Origin: Acrocarpospora pleiomorpha
GTDB taxonomy: Bacteria; Actinomycetota; Actinomycetes; Streptosporangiales; Streptosporangiaceae
Direction of reading: 5' to 3'
DNA: 64,000 bases
Assembly (NCBI RefSeq): GCF_009687885.1
Contig: NZ_BLAF01000005.1
Coordinates: 38,529 to 102,528, forward strand
Under the pieces are notes generated by a model. The model searched no databases. It was not told the DNA's origin and worked only from the letters and a program-made list of their open reading frames with translations. A program made the translations under genes and the position numbers. Positions 8,769-19,547 of this stretch are shown here, in pieces (within the stretch, counting starts at the first letter, position 1; every line of letters starts with the position of its first letter).

Positions 8769-9063
8769 CCGGCGATCAGCCGTCCCTGGTGGGGTTATCG
8801 GGACAAAACCGATTGACCACACCATCGGCCGTACTGATCTTATTGTGACCCGTCGGTGACGTTCGGCGAGGTCTCCACCCGCACCCATCCGGCAGCTGAT
8901 GCACCTTCCCCGGTGTCAGGTGCCGAGCAGCGGTCTGCGGATGGGGACCTGGCCGGACGGGTCGGCTCCCCGCCTGGGGCCGATCAGGGTGGGGACTAGA
9001 TCATCGAGGGTGTGCGCCGCGTATCCGCGAGCCTAGAAGCGGCAGTCCGTTGGGGGTTGAACG
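8769..9063 (+). other. Spacer between mraZ and rsmH
   Basis: A 295-bp stretch without a credible gene. It may carry a second promoter for rsmH and the cluster; GACCGATTGACCACACC (around 8808-8820) contains TTGACC, but no good -10 partner could be placed. No repeat or strong hairpin was seen. Confidence 0.4.
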
Positions 9064-10029
9064 ATGTCTGAGGAGCGTCAGCAGCCGGGGGGTCACGTCC
9101 CGGTCCTGCTGGATCGTGTGCTGGAGCTGCTGGCCCCGGCGCTGACCGGGCCAGAGCCGGTCGTCGTCGACGCCAACCTCGGCCTCGGCGGGCACGCGGA
9201 GGCGCTGCTCGCCGCCCACCCGGCGCTGCACCTGATCGGCATCGACCGCGATCCCGTGGCCATCGAGCGATCCACCGCGCGGCTGGCGCCGTTCGCGGAG
9301 CGGGTCACGATCGTGCGCGCGGTCTCCGACGAGCTGGCCGGGGTGCTGGCCGATCTCGGCCGCCCGGTCGTCAACGGGGTGCTCTTCGACCTGGGCGTGT
9401 CCTCGCCCCAGCTGGACGAGGCCGAGCGCGGGTTCGCCTACTCGTACGACGCCCCGCTGGATATGCGGATGGATCGGGAGCAAGATCTTACCGCGGAAAA
9501 AGTGGTGAACACGTACCCGCCGGGCGAGCTCACCCGGATCCTGCGCGACTACGGCGAGGAGCGCTTCGCCTCCCGGGTGACCGGGCTGATCGTCAAGGAG
9601 CGGGCCAAGGAGCCCATCACCTCGACCAAGCGGCTCGCCGACCTGGTCAGGCAGGCGATCCCCGCGGCCACCCGGCGTACCGGGGGAAACCCCGCAAAAC
9701 GAACTTTTCAGGCATTGCGCATCGAGGTGAACGCGGAGCTGTCGGCGCTGGAGACGGCGCTGCCGGCCGCGCTCGACGCGTTGGCCGTCGGCGGGCGCGT
9801 GGTCGTGCTCGCCTACCACTCCTTGGAGGACCGGCTCACGAAGCAGGTGCTCACGGCGCGGACCAGGGACACCGGCCCACCAGGGCTGCCGGTCCCGCTG
9901 GAGGCCCACCAGCCTCGGTTCCGCCTCCTGACGAGGGGAGCAGAGCTCCCGGACGACCACGAGGTGGCCCGCAACCCGCGGGCGGCCTCGGCCCGGATGC
10001 GGGCGGCAGAGAGGATCCGCCAGGGATGA
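9064..10029 (+). CDS. rsmH: 16S rRNA (cytosine-1402-N4)-methyltransferase
   Basis: A 321-residue AdoMet-dependent enzyme that N4-methylates C1402 of 16S rRNA in the decoding centre. Visible family features are [16 protein letters not shown] (AdoMet loop), [12 protein letters not shown], the signature [33 protein letters not shown], and near the end [14 protein letters not shown]. The ATG at 9064 is used. Its stop overlaps the next start (ATGA), coupling it to the FtsL-like gene. Position after mraZ is standard for the cluster. Confidence 0.95.
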   Translation: MSEERQQPGGHVPVLLDRVLELLAPALTGPEPVVVDANLGLGGHAEALLAAHPALHLIGIDRDPVAIERSTARLAPFAERVTIVRAVSDELAGVLADLGRPVVNGVLFDLGVSSPQLDEAERGFAYSYDAPLDMRMDREQDLTAEKVVNTYPPGELTRILRDYGEERFASRVTGLIVKERAKEPITSTKRLADLVRQAIPAATRRTGGNPAKRTFQALRIEVNAELSALETALPAALDALAVGGRVVVLAYHSLEDRLTKQVLTARTRDTGPPGLPVPLEAHQPRFRLLTRGAELPDDHEVARNPRAASARMRAAERIRQG

Positions 10030-10691
10030 CGACCGACCAGGACAACCGGCGTGCCGGCACCGACATCCGGACCCGGGCACGGGTGCCGGGGCGGATGGTC
10101 CCCCCGCCGAAGCAGGCGCCCAAGCCGCAGCCTGCGCAGGTGCCCAACCCGGTGCCGAAGCAGACGCCCAAGCCGCAGCCGGAGCCCAAGGCGCCGCGAC
10201 CGGCGAAGCCGCAGGCGACCCCCAAGGCTCCGCAGCCGCGGCCCCAGCCGAAGCGGCCGCAGGAGGCCGCGGCGGCCAAGCCCGTGCCGAAGCCGGTGGC
10301 GGCGCGGCTGGGCGACCGGCGGCCGCCGCGGGCGCCGTTCGTGCTGCTCGTGGTCGGGCTGCTCGGCGGCGGCCTGGTGAGCCTGCTGCTGCTGAACACC
10401 GTGCTCGCCCAGGACTCCTTCAAGTACAACGAGCTGCGCCGGGTCACCGAGCAGCTGCACCAGCAGGCCAACCAGGAGGAGGGCCGCATCCGCGACGCGC
10501 AGCAGCCCTCCGGCCTGGCCGAGCAGGCGGACGAGTTCGGCCTGCGGCCCGACGACTCGGCGCCGGAGTTCGTCGGCGAGGGGCTGCACCCGGCCAGCCT
10601 GGGCGAGCGCATCGCCGAGCCCACCGCCGACCCCGCCGCCGAGTCCGGGGCGCCGAGCCCCGCCGCCACGACGGAGGGCACGGTCCGGTGA
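10026..10691 (+). CDS. FtsL-like septal membrane protein
   Basis: A 221-residue bitopic protein in the ftsL position between rsmH and ftsI. The first ~95 residues are a cytoplasmic Pro/Lys/Ala/Gln-rich region with repeated PKP and KPQP units. One transmembrane helix follows (about 101-120, [20 protein letters not shown]). The extracytoplasmic part begins with a coiled-coil-like stretch ([20 protein letters not shown]). FtsL/FtsB proteins form the FtsQLB complex that activates septal peptidoglycan synthesis. Sequence conservation is low, so the assignment rests on topology and position. Coupled at both ends (ATGA and GTGA). Confidence 0.82.
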   Translation: MTTDQDNRRAGTDIRTRARVPGRMVPPPKQAPKPQPAQVPNPVPKQTPKPQPEPKAPRPAKPQATPKAPQPRPQPKRPQEAAAAKPVPKPVAARLGDRRPPRAPFVLLVVGLLGGGLVSLLLLNTVLAQDSFKYNELRRVTEQLHQQANQEEGRIRDAQQPSGLAEQADEFGLRPDDSAPEFVGEGLHPASLGERIAEPTADPAAESGAPSPAATTEGTVR

Positions 10692-12832
10692 AAGACGGCG
10701 GCGGCCGGCCGCCCAGCGCCGGCCGCGGCGGCCCGGGAGGCGGTTCCCCGGGCGGCCCCCGCGGTGGTCCTGGGAGCGGTTCTGGAGGCGCTCGCCGCAC
10801 TCCCGGCCGCCCGAGGCCGCCCCTGCCGCCCCAGCCGCGCCCGGGGCTCCCACGCGAGCCCCGGCCCGCCCCGGGGCAGCCTCGCCCTGTCCAGAATCCG
10901 CCCCAGAACCCCGCTCAGCGCAAGGACGGTCCGAACAAGGACCCGCAGAACAAGACGGCACAGAACAAGACGGCACCGAGCAGGACGGCACAGGGCCGGG
11001 ACGTCCGGGGCCGGGATACGCGCGACGCTCAGGGGCGTACCGTGCCGATCGGGCCGGGCAAGGGACGGGCCGGGGGCCCGCCGCGCCCGCCCGCGCGGCC
11101 CCCGCGCCCGCCCGCCATGCTGCGCCTGGGCGATCCGTCCCGGCGGATCAACGTCGCGCTGGTGGTGATGGCGTTCGTGCTGTCCCTGTTCGCCGGGCGG
11201 CTGGTCCAGCTGCAGGGCCTGGACTCCAAGTCGTTCCAGGCCAAGGCGGCCCAGCAGCGGGTGCAGCCGGAGACGCTGCCGGCCAGGCGCGGGCCGATCA
11301 CCGACGTGAACGGCTACGAGCTGGCGCTCACCTCCGACGCCCGCGAGATCTACCTCGACCCCTACGAGGTCAGGCCCGCCCAGCGGGACATGATCGCGAC
11401 CACGCTCGCCGCCGAGCTGGGCCGGCCCAAGGAGGAGATCGCCGCCAAGCTGGCCCAGGCCGACAAGCGCTACCTGGTGGTCGCCAAGGACGTGGACCCG
11501 CTCCGGGCCCGCAAGATCATGGGCCTCGGCTTCCGCGGGGTCGGCTCCAAGGCCACCTACCGGCGGCTCTACCCGGGCGGTTCGCTGGCCGGCGGCCTGG
11601 TCGGCTTCGTCGGCGACGAGGGCTTCGGCCTGGAGGGCCTGGAGCAGGCGCACAACAAGCTGCTGTCCGGCCAGGACGGCCAGCAGAGCATCGAGATCGG
11701 CCGCGACGGCCAGCGCATCCCGATGACCCGCAGCACCAGGGTCGCCCCCGTGCCCGGCCGCGAGCTGCGCCTCACCATCGACCGCTACATCCAGTGGGCC
11801 GCCCAGCAGGCCATCGCCAAGCAGGTGAAGGCGACCGGCGCGCGCAGCGGCAGCGTGATCGTGATGGACACCAAGACCGGGCAGATCATCGCGATGGCCA
11901 ACGCCCCCGAGGTGGACCTGCGCAGCTGGCAGAAGGTCCCGGCCGAGCAGCGCGGCAACCGCGCCGCCGCCGAGGTGTTCGAGCCGGGCAGCACCAACAA
12001 GGTCATCACCGCCGCCGCGGCGCTGGAGGCCGGGGTGGTCGCCCCGCAGACGATCTTCACCGTGCCGGACCACATCCAGTGCGCCGACCGCACGCTGCGC
12101 GACGCCCACCCGCACGCGACCGAGCAGATGACCTACGCGGAGATCCTCGGCGAGTCCAGCAACGTGGGCACCATCCTGGCCGGGCAGAAAATCACCAACC
12201 AGCGCCTGTACGACATGTTCCGGTCGTTCGGCTTCGGCGCCAAGAGCGGCAGCGCCCTCCCGGGCGAGGAGGCCGGGCTGCTGCCCAAGTGGCAGGACTG
12301 GAGCGGCAGCCAGCGCTGCACCATCATGTACGGCCAGGGCATCTCGGTCACCGCCCTCCAGATGGCCAGCGTCTACCAGGCCATCGCCAACGGCGGCGTC
12401 AGGATCGCCCCCACGGTCGTGGCCGGGACGACCGACCAGCACGACCGGCTGGTCCCGGCCCCCCTCGGCAAGTCCACCCGGGTGATCAGCGACCTGACCG
12501 CCAAGCAGCTCACCGCGATGCTGGAGGGCGCGGTCTCCGGCACGGACGGCACCGGCAACGCCGCCGCCATCGACGGCTACCGGGTGGCGGGCAAAACCGG
12601 CACGGCAATGCGGTATGACCAGAAATGCGGAGGCTACTGTGGCTACACGGCCACTTTCGTCGGCTTCACGCCGGCGGAGGCTCCCCGGTTGCTGGCGCTG
12701 GCCGTGATCCAGGACCCGAAGAAGGACCACTACGGCGGGACGATCGCCGCGCCCGTGTTCAAGGACGTCATGACATTCGCGTTGAAGACCAAGAAAATCC
12801 CGCCTACCGGCTCGACGAGCGTTCTGCCGTGA
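10688..12832 (+). CDS. ftsI: Septal penicillin-binding protein (FtsI/PBP3 class B)
   Basis: Division-specific transpeptidase that cross-links septal peptidoglycan with FtsW. 714 residues from a GTG overlapping the previous stop. The first ~145 residues are a low-complexity Gly/Pro/Arg- then Asn/Lys/Thr-rich cytoplasmic tail. A transmembrane anchor follows at about 152-172 (VALVVMAFVLSLFAGRLVQL), then the PBP dimerisation domain (RRGPITDVNGYELA) and the transpeptidase domain. Active-site motifs: S435-T-N-K, S490-S-N, K636-T-G. The N-terminal tail is much longer than in E. coli FtsI, as is usual for actinobacteria, but is at the long end here. Confidence 0.95.
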   Translation: MKDGGGRPPSAGRGGPGGGSPGGPRGGPGSGSGGARRTPGRPRPPLPPQPRPGLPREPRPAPGQPRPVQNPPQNPAQRKDGPNKDPQNKTAQNKTAPSRTAQGRDVRGRDTRDAQGRTVPIGPGKGRAGGPPRPPARPPRPPAMLRLGDPSRRINVALVVMAFVLSLFAGRLVQLQGLDSKSFQAKAAQQRVQPETLPARRGPITDVNGYELALTSDAREIYLDPYEVRPAQRDMIATTLAAELGRPKEEIAAKLAQADKRYLVVAKDVDPLRARKIMGLGFRGVGSKATYRRLYPGGSLAGGLVGFVGDEGFGLEGLEQAHNKLLSGQDGQQSIEIGRDGQRIPMTRSTRVAPVPGRELRLTIDRYIQWAAQQAIAKQVKATGARSGSVIVMDTKTGQIIAMANAPEVDLRSWQKVPAEQRGNRAAAEVFEPGSTNKVITAAAALEAGVVAPQTIFTVPDHIQCADRTLRDAHPHATEQMTYAEILGESSNVGTILAGQKITNQRLYDMFRSFGFGAKSGSALPGEEAGLLPKWQDWSGSQRCTIMYGQGISVTALQMASVYQAIANGGVRIAPTVVAGTTDQHDRLVPAPLGKSTRVISDLTAKQLTAMLEGAVSGTDGTGNAAAIDGYRVAGKTGTAMRYDQKCGGYCGYTATFVGFTPAEAPRLLALAVIQDPKKDHYGGTIAAPVFKDVMTFALKTKKIPPTGSTSVLP

Positions 12833-12854
12833 CCGGGAACGATACGCTCTCGCC

Positions 12855-14417
12855 GTGAACCAGCCCGCAGCGCATCCCACGGGCCATCCCGTGGATCACC
12901 CGATGCGCCCGTCCGCCACGCCGGCCCGCCCGCTCTCCGGGCTGGCCACCCTGCTCGGCGCGCCGTCCGCCTCCGGCCGGGTGGCCCGCGGCGTGATCAC
13001 CGGCGTCACCATCGACTCCCGGCGGGTCCAGCGCGGCGACCTCTACGTGGCGCTGCCCGGCAAGGCCGCGCACGGCGCCGCGTTCTCCGCCGCGGCCTGC
13101 TCGGCGGGCGCGGTGGCCATCCTCACCGACGACGCCGGCCGCGACGAGGCCGCCGCCACCGGCCTGCCGGTGCTGGTGCTGCCGGATCCGCGCGCCCTGC
13201 TCGGCCAGGTCGCCGCCTGGGTGTACGGCCAGCCCGCCACCGACATCCTGGTCATCGGGGTGACCGGGACCAGCGGCAAGTCCACCTCCTCGTTCCTGCT
13301 GGAGGCGGGCCTGGCCGCCGCCGGGCACCGGACCGGCCTGGTCGGCGGGGTGGAGATCCACGCCGGGGACATCCGGATCACGCCCGAGCTGACCACGCCG
13401 GAGGCGAGCGATCTGCAGGGCCTGTTCGCGCTGATGCGCGAGCAGGGGGTCACCGCCGCCGCGATGGAGGTCTCCAGCCACGCGCTGGCGCTGGGCCGCG
13501 TCGACGGCATCTTCTACGATGTCGCGATATTTACGAATCTGTCCCAGGATCACCTGGACTTCCACCGGGACTTCGACGACTACTTCGCCACAAAGGCGCG
13601 GCTGTTCACCCCGGAGTTCGCCCGGCTCGGCGTGGTCAACACCGACGACCCGCACGGCCTCGAGCTGGCCGGGTTCGCCAAGATCCCGATCACCACGTTC
13701 TCGCCGGCCGGCGGCCCCGAGGCCGAGTGGCGGGCCGTGGACGTGCGCCTCGGCTCCGACGGCAGCGCCTTCCGCGTGGTCGGCCCCGGCGGCATCGAGG
13801 CCGACGTGTCGGTCGCCCTGCCCGGGCCCTTCAACGTGGCCAACGCGCTGGGCGTGCTGGTCGCGCTGGTCGAGACAGGCGTGCCGCTGCAGACCGCGGT
13901 GGCCGGGGTGAGCGGGTTCGCCGGGGTGCCGGGCCGGATGGAACGGGTGCCGTCCTCCGGCGGTTTCGAGGCGATCGTCGACTACGCCCACAAGCCCGGC
14001 GCGGTCGAGTCGGTGCTGCGCTCGCTCCGCGAGGTCACCGAGGGCACGCTGACCATCGTGCTCGGCTGCGGCGGCGACCGGGACCGGGGCAAACGCCCGC
14101 TGATGGGCGAGGCCGCCGCCCGGCTGGCCGATGTGGCCATCTTCACCAGCGACAATCCGCGCAGTGAGGACCCGCTGGCCATTCTGTCCGCGATGATGGA
14201 CGGGGCGCTGGAGGTGCCGCCGCCGGAGCGGGCCCGCGTGATCGTGGAGCCGGACCGGGCCGAGGCCATCGAGCTGGCGATCTCCCGTGCCCGCGCGGGA
14301 GATGTGGTAGTTGTGGCCGGCAAGGGCCACGAGCAGGGCCAGTATGTCGCAGGCGAGGTCGTGCCATTCGACGACCGCCAGGTGGTCGCCGCCGCCATTC
14401 GCAGGAGGAACGCATGA
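12855..14417 (+). CDS. murE: UDP-MurNAc-L-Ala-D-Glu:meso-DAP ligase
   Basis: ATP-dependent cytoplasmic ligase adding the third amino acid of the stem peptide; 520 residues, GTG start 22 bases after ftsI. The P-loop is GVTGTSGKSTSSFL, the central domain has IFTNLSQDHLDFHRDFDDYF, and the C-terminal domain has DYAHKPGAVESVL and GCGGDRDRGKRPLM. SDNPRSEDP carries the DNPR motif that distinguishes meso-diaminopimelate-adding MurE from lysine-adding forms, so the cell wall is probably of the meso-DAP type. It begins a chain of coupled genes through ftsW. Confidence 0.95.
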   Translation: MNQPAAHPTGHPVDHPMRPSATPARPLSGLATLLGAPSASGRVARGVITGVTIDSRRVQRGDLYVALPGKAAHGAAFSAAACSAGAVAILTDDAGRDEAAATGLPVLVLPDPRALLGQVAAWVYGQPATDILVIGVTGTSGKSTSSFLLEAGLAAAGHRTGLVGGVEIHAGDIRITPELTTPEASDLQGLFALMREQGVTAAAMEVSSHALALGRVDGIFYDVAIFTNLSQDHLDFHRDFDDYFATKARLFTPEFARLGVVNTDDPHGLELAGFAKIPITTFSPAGGPEAEWRAVDVRLGSDGSAFRVVGPGGIEADVSVALPGPFNVANALGVLVALVETGVPLQTAVAGVSGFAGVPGRMERVPSSGGFEAIVDYAHKPGAVESVLRSLREVTEGTLTIVLGCGGDRDRGKRPLMGEAAARLADVAIFTSDNPRSEDPLAILSAMMDGALEVPPPERARVIVEPDRAEAIELAISRARAGDVVVVAGKGHEQGQYVAGEVVPFDDRQVVAAAIRRRNA

Positions 14418-15781
14418 TCCCGTTGCCTTTGGGCCGGGTCGCAGAGATCACCGCGGGCGCCCTGATGGGCCTGACCGACCCCCGGGCCGTGGTGCGGGGT
14501 CCGGTCGTGATCGACTCCCGGGCCGCCGAGCCGGGGTCGCTGTTCGTCGCGCTCAAGGGCGAGCGGGTGGACGGGCACGACTACGCGGTCCAGGCCTGCG
14601 AATCCGGGGCGGTGGCCGTGCTGGCCGCGCGCCCGGTGGAGGCGCCCACCGTGATCGTCGGCGATGTGGTGGGCGCGCTGGCCGAGCTGGCCAGGGCCGT
14701 GGTGGCGGAGCTGCCCGAGCTGACCGTGGTCGGGGTGACCGGGTCGGCCGGCAAGACCTCGACCAAGGATCTGCTGGCCCGGATGACCGCGCGGATCGGG
14801 CCCACGGTCTCGCCCGCCGGGTCGTACAACAACGAGATCGGGCATCCGCTGACCGTGCTCAAGGCGGACGCGGAGACCCGGTATCTGGTGCTGGAGCTGA
14901 GCGCCCGCGATCTCGGGCACATCGCGTATCTGGCCGGGATCGCGCCGCCCAGGATCGGGGTGGTGCTCAACGTGGGCACGGCGCACCTGGGCGTGTTCGG
15001 CGGCAAGGACGTGATCGCGCGGGCCAAGGGCGAGCTGGTGGAGGCGCTGCCGAAGGACGGCGTGGCCGTGCTGAACGGCGACGACCCGCTGGTGGCGGGC
15101 ATGGCGGAGCGCACCGAGGCCAGGGTGACCTGGTTCGGGCGCGGCGCCGGGGCGCACATCAGGGCCGAGCACGAGCGGCTCGACGAGCGGGGGCGGGCCG
15201 CCTTCACGCTGCGCACCCCGACCGGCGCGGCCCCGGTCCGGCTCCGCCTGTACGGCGCGCACGCCGTCGCCAACGCCCTGGCCGCCGCGGCCGCCGCCTA
15301 CGAGCTGGGCCTGCCGGTGGCCACCATCGCCGACGAGTTGTCGCAGGCCGAGCCGCGCAGCCGCTGGCGGATGGAGGTGACCGACCGGGCCGACGGCGTC
15401 ACCGTGATCAACGACGCGTACAACGCCAATCCGGACTCGATGCGGGCCGCCTTCGCCGCGCTGGACGCGATGGCCGCCGGGCGGCGCAGGTTCGCCGTGG
15501 TGGCCGCGCTGCGCGAGCTGGGCGAGGACGGACCCGAGCTGAACGAGGGCGTCGGCCGCCTGGCCGCGAGCGCGGGCCTGACCGCGCTGCTCGTGGTGGG
15601 CGAGAACGCCGGCGAGATCATGGCGGGGGCCCCGGACGCGATCCACGCGCCCGACGTGGAGGCCGCCGCTGCCGAACTCGCCGAGCGGCTCCGCCCGGGC
15701 GACGTGGTGCTGATCAAGGGTCCGCGGGCCGCCGGTCTGGAACGGGTGGCGCAGCGGCTGACAGGGGGTGACGCCCAGTGA
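14414..15781 (+). CDS. murF: UDP-MurNAc-tripeptide:D-Ala-D-Ala ligase
   Basis: Final cytoplasmic stem-peptide ligase, 455 residues. The N-terminal substrate domain contains [19 protein letters not shown], and the ATP loop is [31 protein letters not shown] and [15 protein letters not shown] are MurF-specific signatures. The start overlaps the murE stop (ATGA) and the stop overlaps the mraY start (GTGA), so all three are translationally coupled. Confidence 0.95.
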   Translation: MIPLPLGRVAEITAGALMGLTDPRAVVRGPVVIDSRAAEPGSLFVALKGERVDGHDYAVQACESGAVAVLAARPVEAPTVIVGDVVGALAELARAVVAELPELTVVGVTGSAGKTSTKDLLARMTARIGPTVSPAGSYNNEIGHPLTVLKADAETRYLVLELSARDLGHIAYLAGIAPPRIGVVLNVGTAHLGVFGGKDVIARAKGELVEALPKDGVAVLNGDDPLVAGMAERTEARVTWFGRGAGAHIRAEHERLDERGRAAFTLRTPTGAAPVRLRLYGAHAVANALAAAAAAYELGLPVATIADELSQAEPRSRWRMEVTDRADGVTVINDAYNANPDSMRAAFAALDAMAAGRRRFAVVAALRELGEDGPELNEGVGRLAASAGLTALLVVGENAGEIMAGAPDAIHAPDVEAAAAELAERLRPGDVVLIKGPRAAGLERVAQRLTGGDAQ

Positions 15782-16854
15782 GGGACATCCTCGTCGCCGC
15801 CGCGGTCGGCCTGGTGCTGTCCATGCTCGGCACGCCGCTGGCGATCCGGCTGTTCGCCCGCCGCGGCTACGGCCAGAACATCCGCGAGGAGGGGCCGTCC
15901 GGCCACCACGACAAGCGCGGCACCCCCACCATGGGCGGCACCGTCATCGTCATCGCGGCCCTGCTCGGCTACGGGGCGGCCCACCTGGCCACCCTGCTGT
16001 CGGCCGATCCGGCCCCGCCCACCGCCTCGGCGCTGCTGGTGCTGTTCCTGATGACCGGCCTGGGCATGGTCGGCTTCCTGGACGACTTCATCAAGATCTA
16101 CAAGCAGCGCAGCCTGGGCCTGCGCAGCGGCGCGAAGGCGCTCGGGCAGCTGGTCGTGGGCGCCGTCTTCGCGGTGCTGGTGGTGCAGTTCCCGAACGCC
16201 TACTCGATCACCCCGGCCGAGACCCGGCTGTCGTTCCTGCGCGACTTCGGGCCCCCCATCGGCCTGTTCGGGTTCACCATCTGGGTGCTGATCATGATCG
16301 TCGGGTTCTCCAACGCGGTGAACCTCACCGACGGCCTGGACGGGCTCGCCTCCGGGGCGACCGGGATCGTGCTCGCCTCGTATGTGCTGATCGGCAACTG
16401 GCAGCTGCGTAACAGCTGCACCACCGCGATCCTCGGGCCGAACTGCTACATCGTCCGGGACCCGCTGGACCTGGCGGTGGTGGCGGCGGCTGTGCTGGGC
16501 GCGCTGGTCGGCTTCCTGTGGTGGAACGCCCCGCCCGCGAAGATCTTCATGGGCGACACCGGCTCGCTGGCCCTCGGCGGGGTGCTGGCCGGCCTGGCCA
16601 TCACCACCAGGACCCAGCTGCTGCTGCTCATCCTGGCCGGCCTGTGCGTGGTGATCACCTCCTCGGTCATCATCCAGGTGGGCTTCTTCAAGATGACCAG
16701 GAGACGCATCTTCCGGATGGCCCCGCTCCAGCACCACTTCGAGCTGAAGGGCTGGGCGGAGACCACGATCGTGGTCCGGTTCTGGCTGATCGCCGCGCTC
16801 AGCGCGGCCGCCGGTCTCGGCCTGTTCTACGTGGAATGGATGCCGAAACTGTGA
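15778..16854 (+). CDS. mraY: Phospho-MurNAc-pentapeptide translocase
   Basis: Integral membrane enzyme transferring phospho-MurNAc-pentapeptide to undecaprenyl phosphate to make lipid I; 358 residues, about ten transmembrane helices. Signatures: [12 protein letters not shown], catalytic [42 protein letters not shown] and [11 protein letters not shown]. Length and motifs are normal. The GTG start overlaps the murF stop by four bases. Confidence 0.96.
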   Translation: MRDILVAAAVGLVLSMLGTPLAIRLFARRGYGQNIREEGPSGHHDKRGTPTMGGTVIVIAALLGYGAAHLATLLSADPAPPTASALLVLFLMTGLGMVGFLDDFIKIYKQRSLGLRSGAKALGQLVVGAVFAVLVVQFPNAYSITPAETRLSFLRDFGPPIGLFGFTIWVLIMIVGFSNAVNLTDGLDGLASGATGIVLASYVLIGNWQLRNSCTTAILGPNCYIVRDPLDLAVVAAAVLGALVGFLWWNAPPAKIFMGDTGSLALGGVLAGLAITTRTQLLLLILAGLCVVITSSVIIQVGFFKMTRRRIFRMAPLQHHFELKGWAETTIVVRFWLIAALSAAAGLGLFYVEWMPKL

Positions 16855-18245
16855 GGGGCTGCGTCGTCGTGGCCGGGCTCGGTCTGTCCGGCACCGCCGC
16901 CGCGCGCGGCCTGGCCAGGGGCGGGGAGCGGGTGGTCGTGCTGGAGCAGCGCGAGCGCCCGATCCCGGAGATCCTGTCCGAGCTCGGCGTGGAGGTCAGG
17001 TTCGGCGAGCAGGACCTGCCCGCCAGGACCGAGCTCGTGGTCACCTCGCCGGGCTGGAAGCCGGACCATCCGCTGCTGCGGGCGGCCGCCTCGGCCGGGG
17101 TCGAGGTCATCGGTGAGGTCGAGCTGGCCTGGCGGCTGCGGCACGAGGGCGCGGCGCCCTGGCTGGCGCTGACCGGCACCAACGGCAAGACCACCGCGGT
17201 CCGCATGCTCACCTCGATGCTGGCCGCCGCCGGGGAGCGCGCGCTGGCCGTCGGCAACGTGGGCGTCCCGATCGTGGACGCGGTGCTCGACCCGGGCGAG
17301 ACCACCGTGCTCGCCGTCGAGCTGTCCAGCTTCCAGCTGCACTGGTCGGCCAGCCCGGCCCCGAAGGCGGCGGCGATCCTGAACGTGGCGCCCGACCACA
17401 TCGACTGGCACGGCTCGCTGGAGGAGTACGCGCGGGCCAAGGCGCGGATCTTCGCCAAGGCGGAGCGGGTGATCTACAACGCCGACGATCCGTGGGCGGC
17501 GCGGCTGGCGGAGCCGTACCGGGCCAAAGGGGATGGCCGCTCGGTGGGGTGGACGCTGGGGGTGCCGCGGGCCGGGCAGCTGGGCGTGGTGGAGGATCTG
17601 CTCGTCGACCGGGCGTTCACCGGGGACCCGATGCGGTCGGCGGAGGAGCTGGCCGCGCTGTCGGACGTGCACCCGTTCGCGCCGCACAACGTGGCCAACG
17701 CGCTGGCCGCCGCGGCGTTGGCACGGTCCCACGGGGTGCCCGCCAGTGCCGTACGGCAGGGCCTGGCGGACTTCCGCCCCGACCCGCACCGGATCGCCCA
17801 CGTGGCCCGGGTCGGCGAGGTCGACTACGTGGACGACTCCAAGGCCACCAACCCGCACGCGGCGGCGGCCTCGCTGGCGGCCTACCCGTCGATCGTCTGG
17901 ATCGCCGGCGGCCAGCTGAAGGGCGCCGACGTGGAGGATCTGGTCCGGCGGGCCGCGCCCCGGCTGCGCGGCGCGGTGCTGCTGGGCGTGGACCGGGAAC
18001 GGATCGCCGAGGCATTGGCGCGACACGCGGCGAATGTCCCCGTGCTTGAGGTGGCCGGGGACGACACTGGGGTGATGGATCGTGTCGTCACCGCAGCCGC
18101 CAGGCTCGCCTCCCCCGGGGACACCGTGTTGCTGGCCCCCGCCGGGGCCTCCCTGGACATGTTCCCCGGCTACGGCGCGCGAGGGGAGGCCTTCGCGCGA
18201 GCCGTCCGCAATCTGACCGGCCTGACCGGTCTGGTCGAGCGGTGA
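16851..18245 (+). CDS. murD: UDP-MurNAc-L-alanine:D-glutamate ligase
   Basis: Adds D-Glu to UDP-MurNAc-L-Ala; 464 residues. N-terminal Rossmann domain [20 protein letters not shown] loop [27 protein letters not shown] and the C-terminal [15 protein letters not shown]. Two starts are possible. GTG at 16851 overlaps the mraY stop (GTGA), like its neighbours, and was preferred; ATG at 16836 would add five residues. The stop overlaps ftsW. Confidence 0.94.
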   Translation: MRGCVVVAGLGLSGTAAARGLARGGERVVVLEQRERPIPEILSELGVEVRFGEQDLPARTELVVTSPGWKPDHPLLRAAASAGVEVIGEVELAWRLRHEGAAPWLALTGTNGKTTAVRMLTSMLAAAGERALAVGNVGVPIVDAVLDPGETTVLAVELSSFQLHWSASPAPKAAAILNVAPDHIDWHGSLEEYARAKARIFAKAERVIYNADDPWAARLAEPYRAKGDGRSVGWTLGVPRAGQLGVVEDLLVDRAFTGDPMRSAEELAALSDVHPFAPHNVANALAAAALARSHGVPASAVRQGLADFRPDPHRIAHVARVGEVDYVDDSKATNPHAAAASLAAYPSIVWIAGGQLKGADVEDLVRRAAPRLRGAVLLGVDRERIAEALARHAANVPVLEVAGDDTGVMDRVVTAAARLASPGDTVLLAPAGASLDMFPGYGARGEAFARAVRNLTGLTGLVER

Positions 18246-19507
18246 CGGCCGCCACAGGGCCCGCCACGGAGGCCGCCACAGAAGGAGAGCGGCGCCGTCC
18301 CAGCTGGAGCAGGATCCAGCTGGCGCTGCTGCGCGAGCTGCTGAGCCGCCCGCTCACCTCCTACTACCTGGTCCTGGGCTGCAGCGCGCTGCTGCTCGCG
18401 CTCGGCCTGATGATGGTGCTGTCGGCCTCCAGCATCGAGGCGCTGCAGATCAAGGGCGACCCGTTCTACTGGTTCCTGAAGCAGTCGCTCTCGGTCGCGC
18501 TGGGCATCCCGCTCATGTACGCCTGCAGCAAGTTCCCGCAGCGCTTCTTCCGGCTGGCCGGATACCCGCTGCTGGCGCTGTCCATCATCGGCCTGGTGAT
18601 GGTGATCTTCATCGGCTCCACCGAGCTGGGCGCGCAGCGCTGGATCTACATCGGCAGCCTCACCATCCAGCCGTCGGAACCGGCCAAGCTGGCCCTGGTG
18701 CTGTGGGGGGCCGACATCCTGGCCCGGCACGCGCGCGGCCGCCTGATGGAGTGGCGCAACCTGCTGATCCCGCTGATGCCCGGCGTGGCCATCCTGGCCG
18801 TGCTGGTCATGTGGGGCCGCGACCTGGGCACCACGCTGGTGCTGATGATGATCTTCCTGGCCCTGCTCTGGGTGGTGGGCGCGCCGGTACGGCTGTTCGC
18901 CGGCCTGCTCGGCGTGCTCGCCCTGGCCACCGTCTTCATGATCATCTCAGAGGGTTACCGGTCCGAGCGCATCACCGGCTGGCTCAACACCTGGGAGAAC
19001 GCCCAGGGCTCCGGCTACCAGGCCGCCCAGGGGCAGATCGCGATGGGCTCCGGCGGCTGGTTCGGCCTGGGCCTGGGCAGCAGCAGGCAGAAGTGGGACT
19101 GGGTGCCGCACGCGGAGAGCGACTTCATCTTCTCCATCCTGGGCGAGGAGCTCGGCCTGATGGGCACGCTCGTCGTGATCGCCCTGTTCGGCCTGCTCGG
19201 CTACGCGGGCCTGCGCATCGCGGCCCGGGTCAACGACCCGTTCGTGCGGTTCGCCTCGGCGGCCTCGGTGGCCTGGATCGTCGGGCAGGCCATCGTGAAC
19301 ATCGGTGCGGTCATCGGCGTGCTGCCCATTACGGGCATTCCGCTGCCGCTCGTCTCGTACGGCGGATCCGCCCTGTTGCCGACGCTCGCCGCGCTTGGGA
19401 TGTTGTTGTCGTTCGCGAAACGTGAGCCGGGCGCGGCCGAAGCGTTGGCCGCGCGGGGGCCCGGACCGGCTGCCCGGGCTCTAAGCTGGCTTGGCCTCCG
19501 GGCATAA
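18242..19507 (+). CDS. ftsW: SEDS-family lipid II polymerase FtsW
   Basis: Septal glycan polymerase partner of FtsI; 421 residues, about ten transmembrane helices. Family features are [56 protein letters not shown] and the C-terminal [18 protein letters not shown]. Starts at GTG overlapping the murD stop and ends the coupled murE-to-ftsW chain. RodA is the alternative family member, but context selects FtsW. Confidence 0.94.
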   Translation: MTAATGPATEAATEGERRRPSWSRIQLALLRELLSRPLTSYYLVLGCSALLLALGLMMVLSASSIEALQIKGDPFYWFLKQSLSVALGIPLMYACSKFPQRFFRLAGYPLLALSIIGLVMVIFIGSTELGAQRWIYIGSLTIQPSEPAKLALVLWGADILARHARGRLMEWRNLLIPLMPGVAILAVLVMWGRDLGTTLVLMMIFLALLWVVGAPVRLFAGLLGVLALATVFMIISEGYRSERITGWLNTWENAQGSGYQAAQGQIAMGSGGWFGLGLGSSRQKWDWVPHAESDFIFSILGEELGLMGTLVVIALFGLLGYAGLRIAARVNDPFVRFASAASVAWIVGQAIVNIGAVIGVLPITGIPLPLVSYGGSALLPTLAALGMLLSFAKREPGAAEALAARGPGPAARALSWLGLRA

Positions 19508-19547
19508 TCCGCGACTTGAAACACGCGGCTTTCACATAGGGAGAGAC

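Noticed and set aside
9851-12880. 1009-codon minus-strand open frame under rsmH, ftsL and ftsI
   Set aside because: Antisense to three conserved genes with catalytic motifs; no start signal, composition atypical of protein.
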